Source of the DNA: Kitasatospora cheerisanensis KCTC 2395
GTDB lineage: Bacteria; Actinomycetota; Actinomycetes; Streptomycetales; Streptomycetaceae
Length of the DNA stretch: 64,000 nt
Direction of reading: 5' to 3'
Assembly: GCF_000696185.1 (NCBI RefSeq)
Contig: NZ_KK853997.1
Span: 264,730 to 328,729, forward strand
A program made the translations under genes and the position numbers. This document shows positions 17,176-26,072 of this stretch, one piece after another (positions within the stretch are counted from its first letter, which is position 1; each line of letters begins with the position of its first letter). Below the pieces are notes generated by a model. That model saw nothing but the letters and a program-made list of their open reading frames with translations. It was not told the DNA's origin and made no database searches.

Positions 17176-17925
17176 ATGGACGCCACGAACCGGAACCACC
17201 TGACCGACCCCGACGACCCGGCCCTGCCCACCGTTCCGTCCGTCACGGCGCACACGACCGTCCCCGCCGTTCCCGAGTACGAGCCCGGGTACCGGCCCGC
17301 GCGCGGCCCCGAGCCCGAGCCCGAGCTTGCTTCCGGGCAGCCGCCCGCTCCGGCGGGCGGGAGCCGCAGGTCCGGCAGCGCCCGGCTCTCGGCCCGCTGT
17401 GCGATGGCCCTCGGCGTGCTCGGCCTGCTGCTCGCCGGCGTCCTCGGCGCCCTGCTCACCCGCCAGGCGGCCACCGACTTCAGCTACCAGGTCGGCTGGC
17501 GCGGCACCCCGAAGCTGAGCATGACCGTGGACGCCTGCCTGGCGAACGGCGGCGGACGCCACAAGGCCTACAACTGCTACGGCCACGGCGAGCGCGGCAC
17601 CGCCGACACGGTGGACGGCTCCTGGCTGCTGCGGGACGCCCCGACCCGCTACGCGCCCGGCACCGTGCTGGACGTGAGCTGCTCCCCGACCGGCGGCTGC
17701 GTCGAGCTCGGCACCCGGCACGCGCTGGCGGACAGCGCCAAGTTCCTGTTCGGCCTGTGGCTGTGCTCCTTCGTTCCGGGTTCCGGACTGGTGCTGCTGA
17801 GCGTCCGCCGCAACGCCCCGCCGCGCCGCAAGGGGCTCAGCACCCCGTACCGGGTGGGCCTGGCCTGGTTCGCCGTGCTGCCCGCGCTCGCCCTGGTGCT
17901 GGGCCTGGTCTCGCTCTTCCTGTAG
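17176..17925 (+). CDS. membrane protein of unknown function
   Basis: 249 aa. A disordered Pro/Glu/Asp-rich N-terminus (about 1-70, with PEYEPGY and GPEPEPEL) precedes three predicted membrane helices: about 76-94 (AMALGVLGLLLAGVLGALL), 193-208 and 229-248. A loop with CLANGGG, YNCYGHGERG and SCSPTGGC (four Cys) lies between helices 1 and 2, probably outside the cell. I recognise no family. GGGGGATC precedes ATG 17176. Confidence 0.65.
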   Translation: MDATNRNHLTDPDDPALPTVPSVTAHTTVPAVPEYEPGYRPARGPEPEPELASGQPPAPAGGSRRSGSARLSARCAMALGVLGLLLAGVLGALLTRQAATDFSYQVGWRGTPKLSMTVDACLANGGGRHKAYNCYGHGERGTADTVDGSWLLRDAPTRYAPGTVLDVSCSPTGGCVELGTRHALADSAKFLFGLWLCSFVPGSGLVLLSVRRNAPPRRKGLSTPYRVGLAWFAVLPALALVLGLVSLFL

Positions 17926-17967
17926 GCCTCTCCTCCGTCTCGCTCCGCGCCTGCCGCTGACGGTCGG

Positions 17968-19365
17968 TCAGCTGCGCGGGTGGGTCTCGTACATGCGCAC
18001 CGCCACGGTGATGCCGGCCAGGGCGGTCAGGGCGGCGACCGCCCAGATCGCGGTGGTCACGCCGTACGCGTCGGCGAGGATGCCCGCGATCAGTGCGCCG
18101 ACCGCGAAGCCGCCGTCGCGCCAGAGCCGGTAGACGCCGACGGCGCGGGCCCGCCAGGCGGGGTGGGCGACGTCGCCGATGACGGCCAGCAGGGTCGGGT
18201 AGACCAGGGCGGTGCCAGCGCCGAGCAGGGCCTGGGCCGCGGCCCACACCGGGAAGGACGTGCCGACGGCCACCAGTCCGAGGGCGGCCGCCTGGACCAG
18301 CATGCCGGCGGTGATCAGGTGCTTGCGGCCGATCCGGTCGGACCACCAGCCGGTGAGCATCTGCCCCGCTCCCCACACCGCCGGGTAGAGCGCGGCCAGG
18401 ATGCCGATCCTGCCGAGTTCCAGTCCGTGCGCGGCGTACAGCAGCGGGAAGATGCCCCAGGCGAGGGCGTCGTTCAGGTTGTTGACCATGCCGGCCCAGC
18501 TGGCGCTGGACAGCGCCCGGTCACCGAGGCTGGTGGTGCGGGCTATTCGGGCGGTGCTGAGCGCGGCCGGATCACCGGCCCGGGCGTGCACGCCCGCCGT
18601 GGCCGGACCCTCCTTCCCCCGGTCGGTGCCGGCCGGGGACGAGTCGGCGCCGGGTGGCGCCAGGTGGGCGGCGGCTTCCGCCCGGGCGTGCTCGCGGGTC
18701 TCCCGGACGGCGGCGACCGCCAGGCCCAGGCCGAGGGCGACGTACGCCGCGCCGAGCAGGAACGGCTGCGGACGCAGGCCCCAGTGGGCGGCGATCGCAC
18801 CGGTGGCGGTCGCGGTGACGGCCACCGCGAGGTAGCCCGCCGCTTCGTTGAGGCCCATCGCGAGGCCGCGCCGGGCCGGCCCGACCAGGTCGATCTTCAT
18901 GATCACCGTGGTGGACCAGGTGAGGCCCTGGTTGACGCCCAGCAGGACGTTGGCCGCGACGATCCAGCCCCAGGTGGGGCCCCAGGCCAGCATCGCCGGT
19001 ATCGGTAGCGCCACCAGCCAGCCCGCGATCAGCACCGGCCGGCGCCCGTACCGGTCGGACAGCGTCCCCGCGAAGAAGTTGGTGACCGCCTTGGTCGCTC
19101 CGAACGCCAGGATGTACGTCAGCGCGCCGGTGTAGGCGGACAGGTGGAAGACCCGGTCGGCGAGCAGCGGCAGGACCGTCCGCTCCTGGCCGAGCATGCC
19201 GCCGACCAGCGCGTTGACCGCCACCAGCAGGCTGAACTGCGCGAGGTTGGCGCGCAGCCCGAGCCGGATCGGCCTGCCCGAGGGCCCGCCCACCGGGGTG
19301 GTGCGCGGAGCACCGCTCGGCGTGGACGCCGGCGGAGGCAGCGGGCGCTGAGCCTGGACGGACAT
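17968..19365 (-). CDS. MFS transporter
   Basis: 465 aa, 12 predicted helices with a hydrophilic central loop (about residues 215-265). Motif A (GTLSDRYGRRPVLIAG) and its second-half copy (GWWSDRIGRKHLI) are well preserved, as in drug-H+ antiporter family members. The substrate cannot be deduced. GGGAGCCCTCC lies before ATG 19365. The stop overlaps a near-perfect TGACG palindrome. It follows another MFS gene on the same strand with a 94-bp gap, so co-transcription is possible. Confidence 0.85.
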   Translation of the reverse strand: MSVQAQRPLPPPASTPSGAPRTTPVGGPSGRPIRLGLRANLAQFSLLVAVNALVGGMLGQERTVLPLLADRVFHLSAYTGALTYILAFGATKAVTNFFAGTLSDRYGRRPVLIAGWLVALPIPAMLAWGPTWGWIVAANVLLGVNQGLTWSTTVIMKIDLVGPARRGLAMGLNEAAGYLAVAVTATATGAIAAHWGLRPQPFLLGAAYVALGLGLAVAAVRETREHARAEAAAHLAPPGADSSPAGTDRGKEGPATAGVHARAGDPAALSTARIARTTSLGDRALSSASWAGMVNNLNDALAWGIFPLLYAAHGLELGRIGILAALYPAVWGAGQMLTGWWSDRIGRKHLITAGMLVQAAALGLVAVGTSFPVWAAAQALLGAGTALVYPTLLAVIGDVAHPAWRARAVGVYRLWRDGGFAVGALIAGILADAYGVTTAIWAVAALTALAGITVAVRMYETHPRS

Positions 19366-19459
19366 GGAGGGCTCCCGGATGGTGCGTGGGGCGTGGTGCT
19401 TGGAACGGTGCTCCGCGGGCGTCGATCGAGCGGCGCAGCATCGATACTATTCCAATTGT

Positions 19460-20713
19460 TCATGGATGAATGGAGAGGGCACCTTCCTGCGCCTGCGCGG
19501 GCAGCTTCCGGACGGCCGGCATGGCCAGCAGGAGGAGCGCGGCCGGGACCGCCAGCGCCGTCATGCCGAACAGCGTGCGGTGCACGCCGAGCCCGTCCGC
19601 GAGCGGGCCGGCGAGCACCAGGCCCAGCGGCATCAGCGCCACCGCGATCAGGTGGTCGTACGAGCTGACCCGGGACAGCACCTGCTCCGGTATGTGCACC
19701 TGGAGCGAGGTCTCCCACAGCACGAAGAACAACGAGACGCCGACTCCGGTGACGGCCTCCAGCAGGGCGATCACCACCACCGGTGCGCCGGATCCGATGA
19801 TCAGCGCCTGGCACGAGGCGACCGCCATCGCGACGGCTGCCACCGCCATCGGCCGGGCCGGTTTCAGCCGGTAGGCGCAGACGTCGCCGACGATCGAGCC
19901 GAGGCCGAAGGCGATCACGATCACGGCCCAGTCTCGCGCGCCGCCCCACTCGCGGTCGGCCAGGACCGGGCCGAGCACGAACACCGAGGGCAGCACCACG
20001 ACGTGGTAGACGGCCATCGCGAGCATGCTCGACCACACCCAGCTGCGCTCCCTCACCTGCCGCCACCCGACCCGGAGTTCGGCCAGGAACCCGAGCCGCT
20101 CGGCCCGCTCCGCGGCCCCCGACCCGCCCACCGGGCCGAGCCTGGCCAGCACGAGGGCGCTGGCCGCGAAGCTCGCGGCGTCCACCATCAGGGCCCCGCC
20201 GGGCCCGGCCAGTGCGACCAGTGCGCCGGCCAGCGCCGGACCGACGACCAGCCCCGTCGAGCTCACGAACCCGCGCAAGGCGTTGGCCTCGCGCAGCCGG
20301 TCACCGGACAACAGCAGCGGGAGCAGCCCCGTGGACGCCGGCAGGAAGAAGGCGTCCGCCACGCCGAACACCACCATCAGCAGGGCCAGGGCGCCGACCG
20401 TGGCCGTGCCGGTGAACAGCAGCACCGCGACGGCCGTCTGGACCGCGCACCGGACCAGGTCGGAGGCCAGCATGATCCGCTGTCTCGGTATCCGGTCCGC
20501 CCACACTCCGCCGGCCAGTGTGAACACCAGCATCGGCACCAGGCTCGCCGCGGCCACCAGTCCGACGTCGGCGGCCGACCCGCCGATCGACAGGACGGCG
20601 AACGGCAGGGCCACGAACGAGACTCGGTCGCCCAGGATGGACAGCGACTGGCCGACGAACAGACGGGCGAACTGGCGCTCTGCTCGGAGCACTTCGGGGA
20701 TCAGTGCAGCCAT
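19460..20713 (-). CDS. MFS transporter, MFS_3/EntS-like
   Basis: About 417 aa, 12 helices. LFVGQSLSILGDRVSFVALPFAVLSIGGSA and GGVWADRIPRQRIMLASDLVR are signatures of the MFS_3 group that includes enterobactin exporter-like and macrolide-efflux proteins. The start is ATG 20713 with GGAGGTG 4 bp upstream. The frame is open to 20821, but that extra part contains the predicted promoter. Substrate unknown. Confidence 0.85.
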   Translation of the reverse strand: MAALIPEVLRAERQFARLFVGQSLSILGDRVSFVALPFAVLSIGGSAADVGLVAAASLVPMLVFTLAGGVWADRIPRQRIMLASDLVRCAVQTAVAVLLFTGTATVGALALLMVVFGVADAFFLPASTGLLPLLLSGDRLREANALRGFVSSTGLVVGPALAGALVALAGPGGALMVDAASFAASALVLARLGPVGGSGAAERAERLGFLAELRVGWRQVRERSWVWSSMLAMAVYHVVVLPSVFVLGPVLADREWGGARDWAVIVIAFGLGSIVGDVCAYRLKPARPMAVAAVAMAVASCQALIIGSGAPVVVIALLEAVTGVGVSLFFVLWETSLQVHIPEQVLSRVSSYDHLIAVALMPLGLVLAGPLADGLGVHRTLFGMTALAVPAALLLLAMPAVRKLPAQAQEGALSIHP

Positions 20714-20783
20714 GGGCACCTCCACAGCGGTCGGGGAACGATCACCGCGATGGTAGGGAGCCGTCGGACCGGCTGTCGCGCGA

Positions 20784-20812
20784 ATTATCCGCAACGCCGC
20801 AAACGCCCCAAA
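20784..20812 (-). promoter_or_regulatory. predicted sigma-70-like promoter for the MFS_3 gene
   Basis: On the minus strand, TTTGGG (20812-20807) and GATAAT (20789-20784) are separated by 17 bp, about 70 bp before the ribosome site. The -10 element is unusually AT-rich for this DNA. Confidence 0.5.
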
Positions 20813-20813
20813 T

Positions 20814-21127
20814 AGCACCAACTAGGCTTGCACTGGCTTAAGTTGACGTGTCGCCAGTCGATGTCCGACCGCCTCGGGGCGCCCGTGTTCCCTCCGCCCG
20901 GCATCCCCAATCCCACCGATCGGCCAGACCTTCCCGGCCGACCGTCCGACCACTCCGCCGTCCAGCCGTCGGACACCGCACCCCGCGGCGGGCCGCGCCA
21001 CCGCCGAAATGATCGTCAACAGGTCGCCCACGCACGGCCGCAGCGCTTCCCCGCTCCCGCAAGGGCGGTCCGTGTCCGACGGCTCTCCGGACGGGCGTGA
21101 TTCGACCGTGACGCGGGCGCGATGCGC
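20814..21127. other. intergenic DNA upstream of the rpf promoter
   Basis: No gene seen. A 6-bp inverted repeat ACTGGC-N15-GCCAGT at 20832-20858 could be an operator, but is short enough to be chance. Confidence 0.4.
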
Positions 21128-21157
21128 TTGTGATTGCGCCGTTCGAGTGAATAGGCT
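21128..21157 (+). promoter_or_regulatory. predicted promoter of rpf leader
   Basis: TTGTGA (21128-21133) and TAGGCT (21152-21157) with an 18-bp spacer. Transcription starting near 21164 would include the whole riboswitch. Confidence 0.4.
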
Positions 21158-21191
21158 CGGTCCGGCCCGCGCCGCCGGGCCCCCGCGCGCG

Positions 21192-21376
21192 GTATCGCCG
21201 AGCCCTGTCCGCCGCGCCGCCGGGTCGACCACCACAACCCGGGCAGGGGCGGGGGAACCACGTACGTCGCCGTCCCCCACGGCTAGGGGTGAAGCCGTCC
21301 ACGCCGGTCCGACCGGAGTGCGGCGGCCGGACCTCCCTCCCGGTCCGAACCCGACAGCTCACCTCGCAGGCGTGCG
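21192..21376 (+). promoter_or_regulatory. c-di-AMP (ydaO/yuaA) riboswitch
   Basis: The conserved blocks are visible: GGGGCGGGGGAACCACG (21246-21262), GCTAGGGGTGAAGCC (21282-21296) and the 3' signature CCGAACCCGACAGCTCACCT (21344-21363) followed by CGCAGGCGTGCGGAGAGG. The aptamer runs directly into the ribosome site GGAGAGG of rpf. This riboswitch class is known upstream of rpf and cell-wall hydrolase genes in actinomycetes, where c-di-AMP turns expression off. Confidence 0.92.
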
Positions 21377-21389
21377 GAGAGGATCGGGC

Positions 21390-22598
21390 ATGCTCTTCAC
21401 GGGTTCTGGACGCCACCGTCGGCAGAGCCAGGCGGAGAAGACGGCTGAGCGGGCGATCGCCGCGGCCGGCGTCGCCGGCGTCGGCCTCGCACTGCCGCTG
21501 CTCGCGGTGACGAGTGCGCACGCCGCCCCCAGCGCGGTGTGGGACCGGGTCGCCGAGTGCGAGAGCGGCGGCAACTGGAGTGCCGACGCGGGCGACGGCC
21601 TGTACGGCGGCCTCCAGATCAACGCCCAGCGCTGGGTCGACTACGGCGGCACCCAGTACGCCGCGCTGCCGAACGGTGCCACCCGCAGCCAGCAGATCGC
21701 GGTCGCCGAACGCATCCTCGCCACCGAGGGCCCGCAGCCCTGGTCCGGCTGCGCCGACTCCGCGAACCTGAGCGTGGCCACCGCTCCCGGCGTGGTGGAC
21801 GACAACGACTCGGCGAACGAGACGGGTTCGCTGCGCGGCGCCCGCGGCGTCGCGGCCGCCAACGCGGCCCCGGACGGCACCGTCACCACGCCGAACGCCG
21901 CCCCGGTCTTCTCCGGCCTGCCCGGCTACGACCCCGTGTACCACGTCTACTGGTACGAGAAGAACGGCGGCTGGTTCTGGACCAGCCACCAGAGCCTGTA
22001 CGAGCGTTACGTGCAGCTGACGCACCCTCAGCCGCCCACGGCCGCGCCCGCTCCGGAGACCACCGCGCCGAGCACCACCGCCCCGGACGGCCACGCCACC
22101 CCGACGGCCCCGGTCACCCCGGTCGTCCCGCTGCCGTCGACCGACCCGAGCACCACCCCGAGCCCGTCCACGCCCCCCGGCGACCAGAACGGCAACGCGA
22201 ACGGGAACGGCAACAACGGCACGGGCACCGGCGAGGGCCAGAACAACGGCAACGGCAACACCCAACTGCCGACGCCCTCCGCCCCCGCCACCACCACCCC
22301 GTCGCCGACCGCTCCCACCCCGGACCCGGCGGCCGCCACCCCGGCCCCGGGCCAGTCCGCCACCGAACCGACCGCGCCAACCGCCCCGGCCGGGTCCGCC
22401 GAGACGCCGGCGGCCGCGCCGAGCGCCCCGGCCGCGACCCCGCAGCCGTACACCGTCGGCCCGGGCGACACGCTCGCGAAGATCGCCCGCACCCACGAGC
22501 TGGACGGCGGCTGGACCGAGCTCTACAAGGACAACCAGCAGGTGGTGGGCGAGAACCCGGACCTGATCCGTCCGGGCCAGGTGCTGAACCTGGGGTGA
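21390..22598 (+). CDS. rpf: resuscitation-promoting factor with LysM
   Basis: About 402 aa, secreted. A long n-region (GSGRHRRQSQAEKTAERAI) precedes the signal helix and the Rpf transglycosylase domain (about 48-125: AVWDRVAECESGGNWSADAGDG, with catalytic Glu in AECESGGNW). This is followed by a YDPVYHVYWYEKNGGWFW segment, a long Pro/Thr/Ala linker with an Asn/Gly block (about 265-295) and a C-terminal LysM (YTVGPGDTLAKIARTHELDGG...LIRPGQVLNLG). It should cleave peptidoglycan at spore germination or regrowth. Start ATG 21390 follows GGAGAGG. Controlled by c-di-AMP. Confidence 0.93.
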   Translation: MLFTGSGRHRRQSQAEKTAERAIAAAGVAGVGLALPLLAVTSAHAAPSAVWDRVAECESGGNWSADAGDGLYGGLQINAQRWVDYGGTQYAALPNGATRSQQIAVAERILATEGPQPWSGCADSANLSVATAPGVVDDNDSANETGSLRGARGVAAANAAPDGTVTTPNAAPVFSGLPGYDPVYHVYWYEKNGGWFWTSHQSLYERYVQLTHPQPPTAAPAPETTAPSTTAPDGHATPTAPVTPVVPLPSTDPSTTPSPSTPPGDQNGNANGNGNNGTGTGEGQNNGNGNTQLPTPSAPATTTPSPTAPTPDPAAATPAPGQSATEPTAPTAPAGSAETPAAAPSAPAATPQPYTVGPGDTLAKIARTHELDGGWTELYKDNQQVVGENPDLIRPGQVLNLG

Positions 22599-22613
22599 CG
22601 CCCGCCGGGCCGA

Positions 22614-22638
22614 GCCGCCGTCACTTGGGGACGGCGGC
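22614..22638. terminator. hairpin between convergent rpf and CapA-like genes
   Basis: The 9-bp arms 22614-22622 and 22630-22638 flank a 7-nt loop. The stem includes the stop codon of the minus-strand gene. Confidence 0.6.
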
Positions 22639-23801
22639 CAGCCCGGTGCAGCCGCGCAGGCCGTCGCGGCGCTGCTGGGCGCTCTTCGCTGCGCTGCCGG
22701 TCTGTGGCACGGGCACGCCCCGCCCGTCGATGTGCGCGGGGGTGAACGTTTCTCCGGTGACCCGCCCCTCGCCGGTGATGGTGAGCGTGGTGACGCCGGT
22801 CTCGTCGGAGCCGGTGTAGTTCGAGGTGCCGTACCAGAGGAAGTTCCCGAAGCCGTACGCCACGTAGGTGTCTCCCAGCATGCCCGCGCCGAGCATGGTG
22901 TGAGCGTGGGTGCCGACGATCGCGGTGGCGCCGGCCTTGGCGAGCTTCTTGGCGAGCGCGGTCTGCGCGGCGGTCGGGCAGGCCACGCCCTCCTCGCCCC
23001 AGTGCAGGTAGACCAGCACCACGGGCGCCTGCGCCTTGGCGTCGGTGACGGCGCGCAGCAGCGCCTTTTCGTCGAACGCGGAGGCGATGCCGGCCTTGTG
23101 CTGGCCGGCCCGCCACTTCTGGTTGGTGAGGTCGTCGACCTGACTCGCCGCCAGGACGGCGACCTTCACGCCGCGCACGGTGGTGAGGTGGGGCGCGTAG
23201 GCCTCGGTGGCGTCCTTGCCGATGCCGATCAGCGGGATCGGGGAGCCTGCTTTGGCGGCGAGGGTGTCGGTGAGGCCGTCGGGTCCGAAGTCGACGGCGT
23301 GGTTGTTGGCCTGGGAGAGCACGTCGACGCCGGCGTCCTTGAGCGCGGTCAGGGCCTTGGTGCTGGTGCGGAAGGTGTAGGTCTTGGGTTCGGGTTTGCC
23401 CCGGCCGGTGATCGCGGTCTCCAGGTTGAGCACCGCGAGGTCGGCGGCGGCCAGGGTCTTGGCGATCGGTCCGAGCGCGGTCTCGGCGGCGGGGGCGGTG
23501 AGCCGGGCGGCGGTCCGGCCCTCGAAGTGGACGTCGCCCGCGAACGCGACCGTGATGCTGCCTCCCGCGCCGCCCGGCGCCGCCGCGCCCGTACTCGCGT
23601 TCCCGCTCGCGCCGGGGCTGCCTGACGCACCGTCCGCGGCGCCGGGGCTGCCGGACGCGGCGGAGGCGCGCCCCCGGCGGAGTCGCCGCCGGGGGCGGTG
23701 GTCGTGGTCCCGCCGGCCGGTGGCGTGGATCCGCCGCATCCGGTGGCGGTGGCGAGCAGCAGGGCGGCGGCAGCGGCGGTGCCGAGTGGTGCGCGGCGCA
23801 T
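22621..23801 (-). CDS. CapA-family lipoprotein, apparent frameshift
   Basis: About 393 aa when repaired. Lipobox signal (MRRAPLGTAAAAALLLATATGC, ribosome site GGGGGG) is in one frame, and the metallophosphatase-like CapA/PGA_cap domain is in another. Its motifs are FAGDVHFEG, LNLETAITGRG, SQANNHAVDFG, VYLHWGEEG and VGTHAHTMLG. One extra G in the run at plus-strand 23671-23675 joins the two parts across a Ser/Ala/Gly linker. CapA proteins act in poly-gamma-glutamate or capsule synthesis, though many actinomycete members have no assigned pathway. The metal-ligand Asp, Asn and His residues are intact. Confidence 0.82.
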
Positions 23802-23932
23802 GGTGATCCCCCCGGATCGTTTCGATGCGTCGCACCTTATCCGCGCCGGTCGATCACCGGAAGGCCACATCCGCACCGGAAGGTCACAACTGTGCGCCGT
23901 CGCCCCGCGGATGAGAGCCCGTCAGTGCCCGC

Positions 23933-24858
23933 TCAGGCGACCACGCCGGCGGCGCGCAGCAGCCAGCGGTTCGCCCGGCCGACCAGTCCGGCCCGGTCCA
24001 GCACGCCGACCACCTTCTGGGCCATCTCGGTCTTGGTGGCGCGCCAGTGCGGGTTGGCCCGGGCGACGGCCTTGCCGACCTTCGGGTCGATGCCGACGGC
24101 GGCGTACAGCCGGGGGTGGATCAGCGCGGTGGTGGCGTAGTAGATGACGACGCCGAGGAACAGCTGCTCCCACCGCCGCTGCACCGGCCCGAGCCGCTTG
24201 CGGACGAGTTCCTCGCGGGCGTAGCTGATGTGCCGGGCCTCCTCGATGACGTGGATCCGGGAGACCTGCCGGGTGAGCGGCTGGAGGGTGTCGTCGTTCA
24301 TCACTTCGCGCTGGAAGGCGTCCAGGATCTCTTCGACGTACATGGTTCCACCGAAGGTCTGGCTGTGGGTGGAGATCGCCTTGAACAGCCGGCCGAGGTT
24401 GTGGGCGACGAATCCGGCGCCGTACGCGGGAACGCCCATCTTGGCGATCATGCGGGCGAACATGATCGAGTGCCGGCATTCGTCGGCGATCTCGGTGAGC
24501 GCGTACTGGACGTGGTTGCTGGTGGGGTCCCGGTCGAAGGCGTGGCGCAGCAGCATCTGCATGAGGATCTCCTCGAACCAGATGCCGACGCTGGCGATCG
24601 AGGCGACCTCGTGCTTGGAGAGTTCGATGCGCTCGTCCTCGGTCATCCGCTCCCACAGGTCGGTGCCGTAGAGGGAGAGGTGGCGGGGCGGGCAGTAGTA
24701 GGCGCCGGGGACGGGGTCGGCGTCCCAGTCGACGTCCTTGAGCGGGTTGAACGAGAGCTTCGCGGAGGAGGCGAGCAGGCGTTCGGCGGTGCGCTCCCGG
24801 TCGGGGCGGCGCGCTCGCGGTCGGGAGCGGTCGGGGTTGCGGCGGGCTGGGGCGGCAT
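23933..24858 (-). CDS. AurF-like diiron oxygenase, apparent frameshift
   Basis: About 308 aa when repaired. The core resembles p-aminobenzoate N-oxygenase AurF: EVASIASVGIWFEEILMQ, ADECRHSIMF and EEARHISYAREEL carry the Glu/His ligands of a carboxylate-bridged diiron site. Such enzymes oxidise amines or hydroxylate natural-product or lipid substrates. AAGGAG lies 5 bp before ATG 24858, but that frame (MPPQPAATPTAPDRER) is out of phase with the domain. A near-perfect tandem duplication (CCGACCGCGAGCGCGCCGCC then a copy with two changes) of 20 bp lies at the break. One more base, giving 21 bp, makes it a 7-codon in-frame repeat. Confidence 0.8.
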
Positions 24859-24917
24859 GCCGGCTCCTTCGCGGTGGGGTCGAGGGGCGTCGAGGGTGGA
24901 ACGGTGCCACTGCCGCG

Positions 24918-24948
24918 AAGGTAGAAGTTATTAGACTGCCCGTCAATA
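24918..24948 (-). promoter_or_regulatory. promoter with overlapping inverted repeat for diiron oxygenase gene
   Basis: On the minus strand, TTGACG (24946-24941) and TACCTT (24923-24918) have a 17-bp spacer. The palindrome-like TATTAGACTGCCCGTCAATA (24929-24948) covers the -35, a likely repressor site, by its form of TetR type. No regulator gene is adjacent. Confidence 0.5.
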
Positions 24949-24989
24949 CACTGTGCACAAGGAGACCCTTGCCGCCTCCCGGTGAACCG

Positions 24990-25937
24990 TCAGGCGCCCC
25001 AGCCGTCGGGGTCGACCCACGCCGCCAGTTCCCGCCGACTGACGAAGCGGCGCTCCCCGCCGTCCACCGGGTCGGTGAACTCCAGCGAGCGCGCCAGCAG
25101 TTGGAGCGGGCGCCGGTAGTCCTCCGGGTCCTGCTCCGGCAGCAGCGCGGGGTATATCGGGTCGCCGAGGATGGGCAGCCCGAGCCCGTTCATGTGCACC
25201 CGCAGCTGGTGGGTGCGGCCGGTGCGCGGGGCCAGCCGGTAGCGGCCCAGGCCGTCGCGGGCCTCCACCAGCTCGACCCGGCTCTCCGCGTTGGGCTCCC
25301 CCGGCACCTCGTAGGCGTCCAGCCGCCCGTGGTCCTTGACCAGCCGGTTGCGCACCGTAGTCGGCAGGGACACCGCCGGGTCGTGCCGGGCGATCGCCTC
25401 GTAGGTCTTGACGGCCTCCCGCCGTTCGAACAGGCCCTGGTAGGCGCCTCGGCGGGCCGGGTCGGCGACGAACAGCACCACGCCCGCGGTGAGCCGGTCC
25501 AGGCGGTGGGCGGGGCTGAGCCGGGGCAGGTCGAGGTCGCGGCGCAGCCGGGCGAGCGCGGTCTCGGTGGCGTGGCTGCCGCGCGGCGTGGTGGCGAGGA
25601 AGTGCGGCTTGTCGGCGACCACGATCCGCTCGTCGCGATACAGCACCTCGACGGGGAACGGCACCCGGGGTTCGGGCGGGCCGGGTTCGCGGTGGAACCA
25701 GACGTGGCCGCCGGGCCGGTAGGGCGCGTCGGGGGTGACCGGCCCGTCGGGGCCGACGAACTCGCCGGCGTCGAGCATCGCGGCGATCCGCCCGGGCCCG
25801 GCGGCCGTGCCGTAGCGCTCCTCCAGGTAGGCCGCGACGGTCGGCCAGGGGCCTTCCAGCGGCAGCCGCACGTGCACGGGGTCGATGCCGTCGCGCTGCG
25901 GGAGCGGGCTCGGCGGGGCGGGGGTCCTACGCGCCAC
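24990..25937 (-). CDS. RluA-family pseudouridine synthase
   Basis: About 315 aa. Converts uridine to pseudouridine in rRNA or tRNA. The catalytic Asp is in HRLDRLTAGVVLF, supported by RIVVADKPHFLATTPRGSH and the C-terminal RTGRTHQLRVHMNGLGLPILGDPIYP. There is no S4 domain, unlike RluC/RluD, so the exact target is uncertain. GTG 25937 is chosen (MARRTPAPP), with AGGCGG upstream. The frame stays open far beyond, overlapping the divergent phosphatase gene, which is a composition artefact. Confidence 0.88.
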   Translation of the reverse strand: MARRTPAPPSPLPQRDGIDPVHVRLPLEGPWPTVAAYLEERYGTAAGPGRIAAMLDAGEFVGPDGPVTPDAPYRPGGHVWFHREPGPPEPRVPFPVEVLYRDERIVVADKPHFLATTPRGSHATETALARLRRDLDLPRLSPAHRLDRLTAGVVLFVADPARRGAYQGLFERREAVKTYEAIARHDPAVSLPTTVRNRLVKDHGRLDAYEVPGEPNAESRVELVEARDGLGRYRLAPRTGRTHQLRVHMNGLGLPILGDPIYPALLPEQDPEDYRRPLQLLARSLEFTDPVDGGERRFVSRRELAAWVDPDGWGA

Positions 25938-26072
25938 CGGGCGCCGCCTGGGGGTCGGTCCGACGGGTGTCCATCCGGCCCACGATAGCGGGCGCTCACC
26001 CGTCTGGGCGCGGGCGGTCTGCCGTGCGACGATGGCAGGGCGGTACCCGCCTCCGGAACGACAGGTGGCCAG

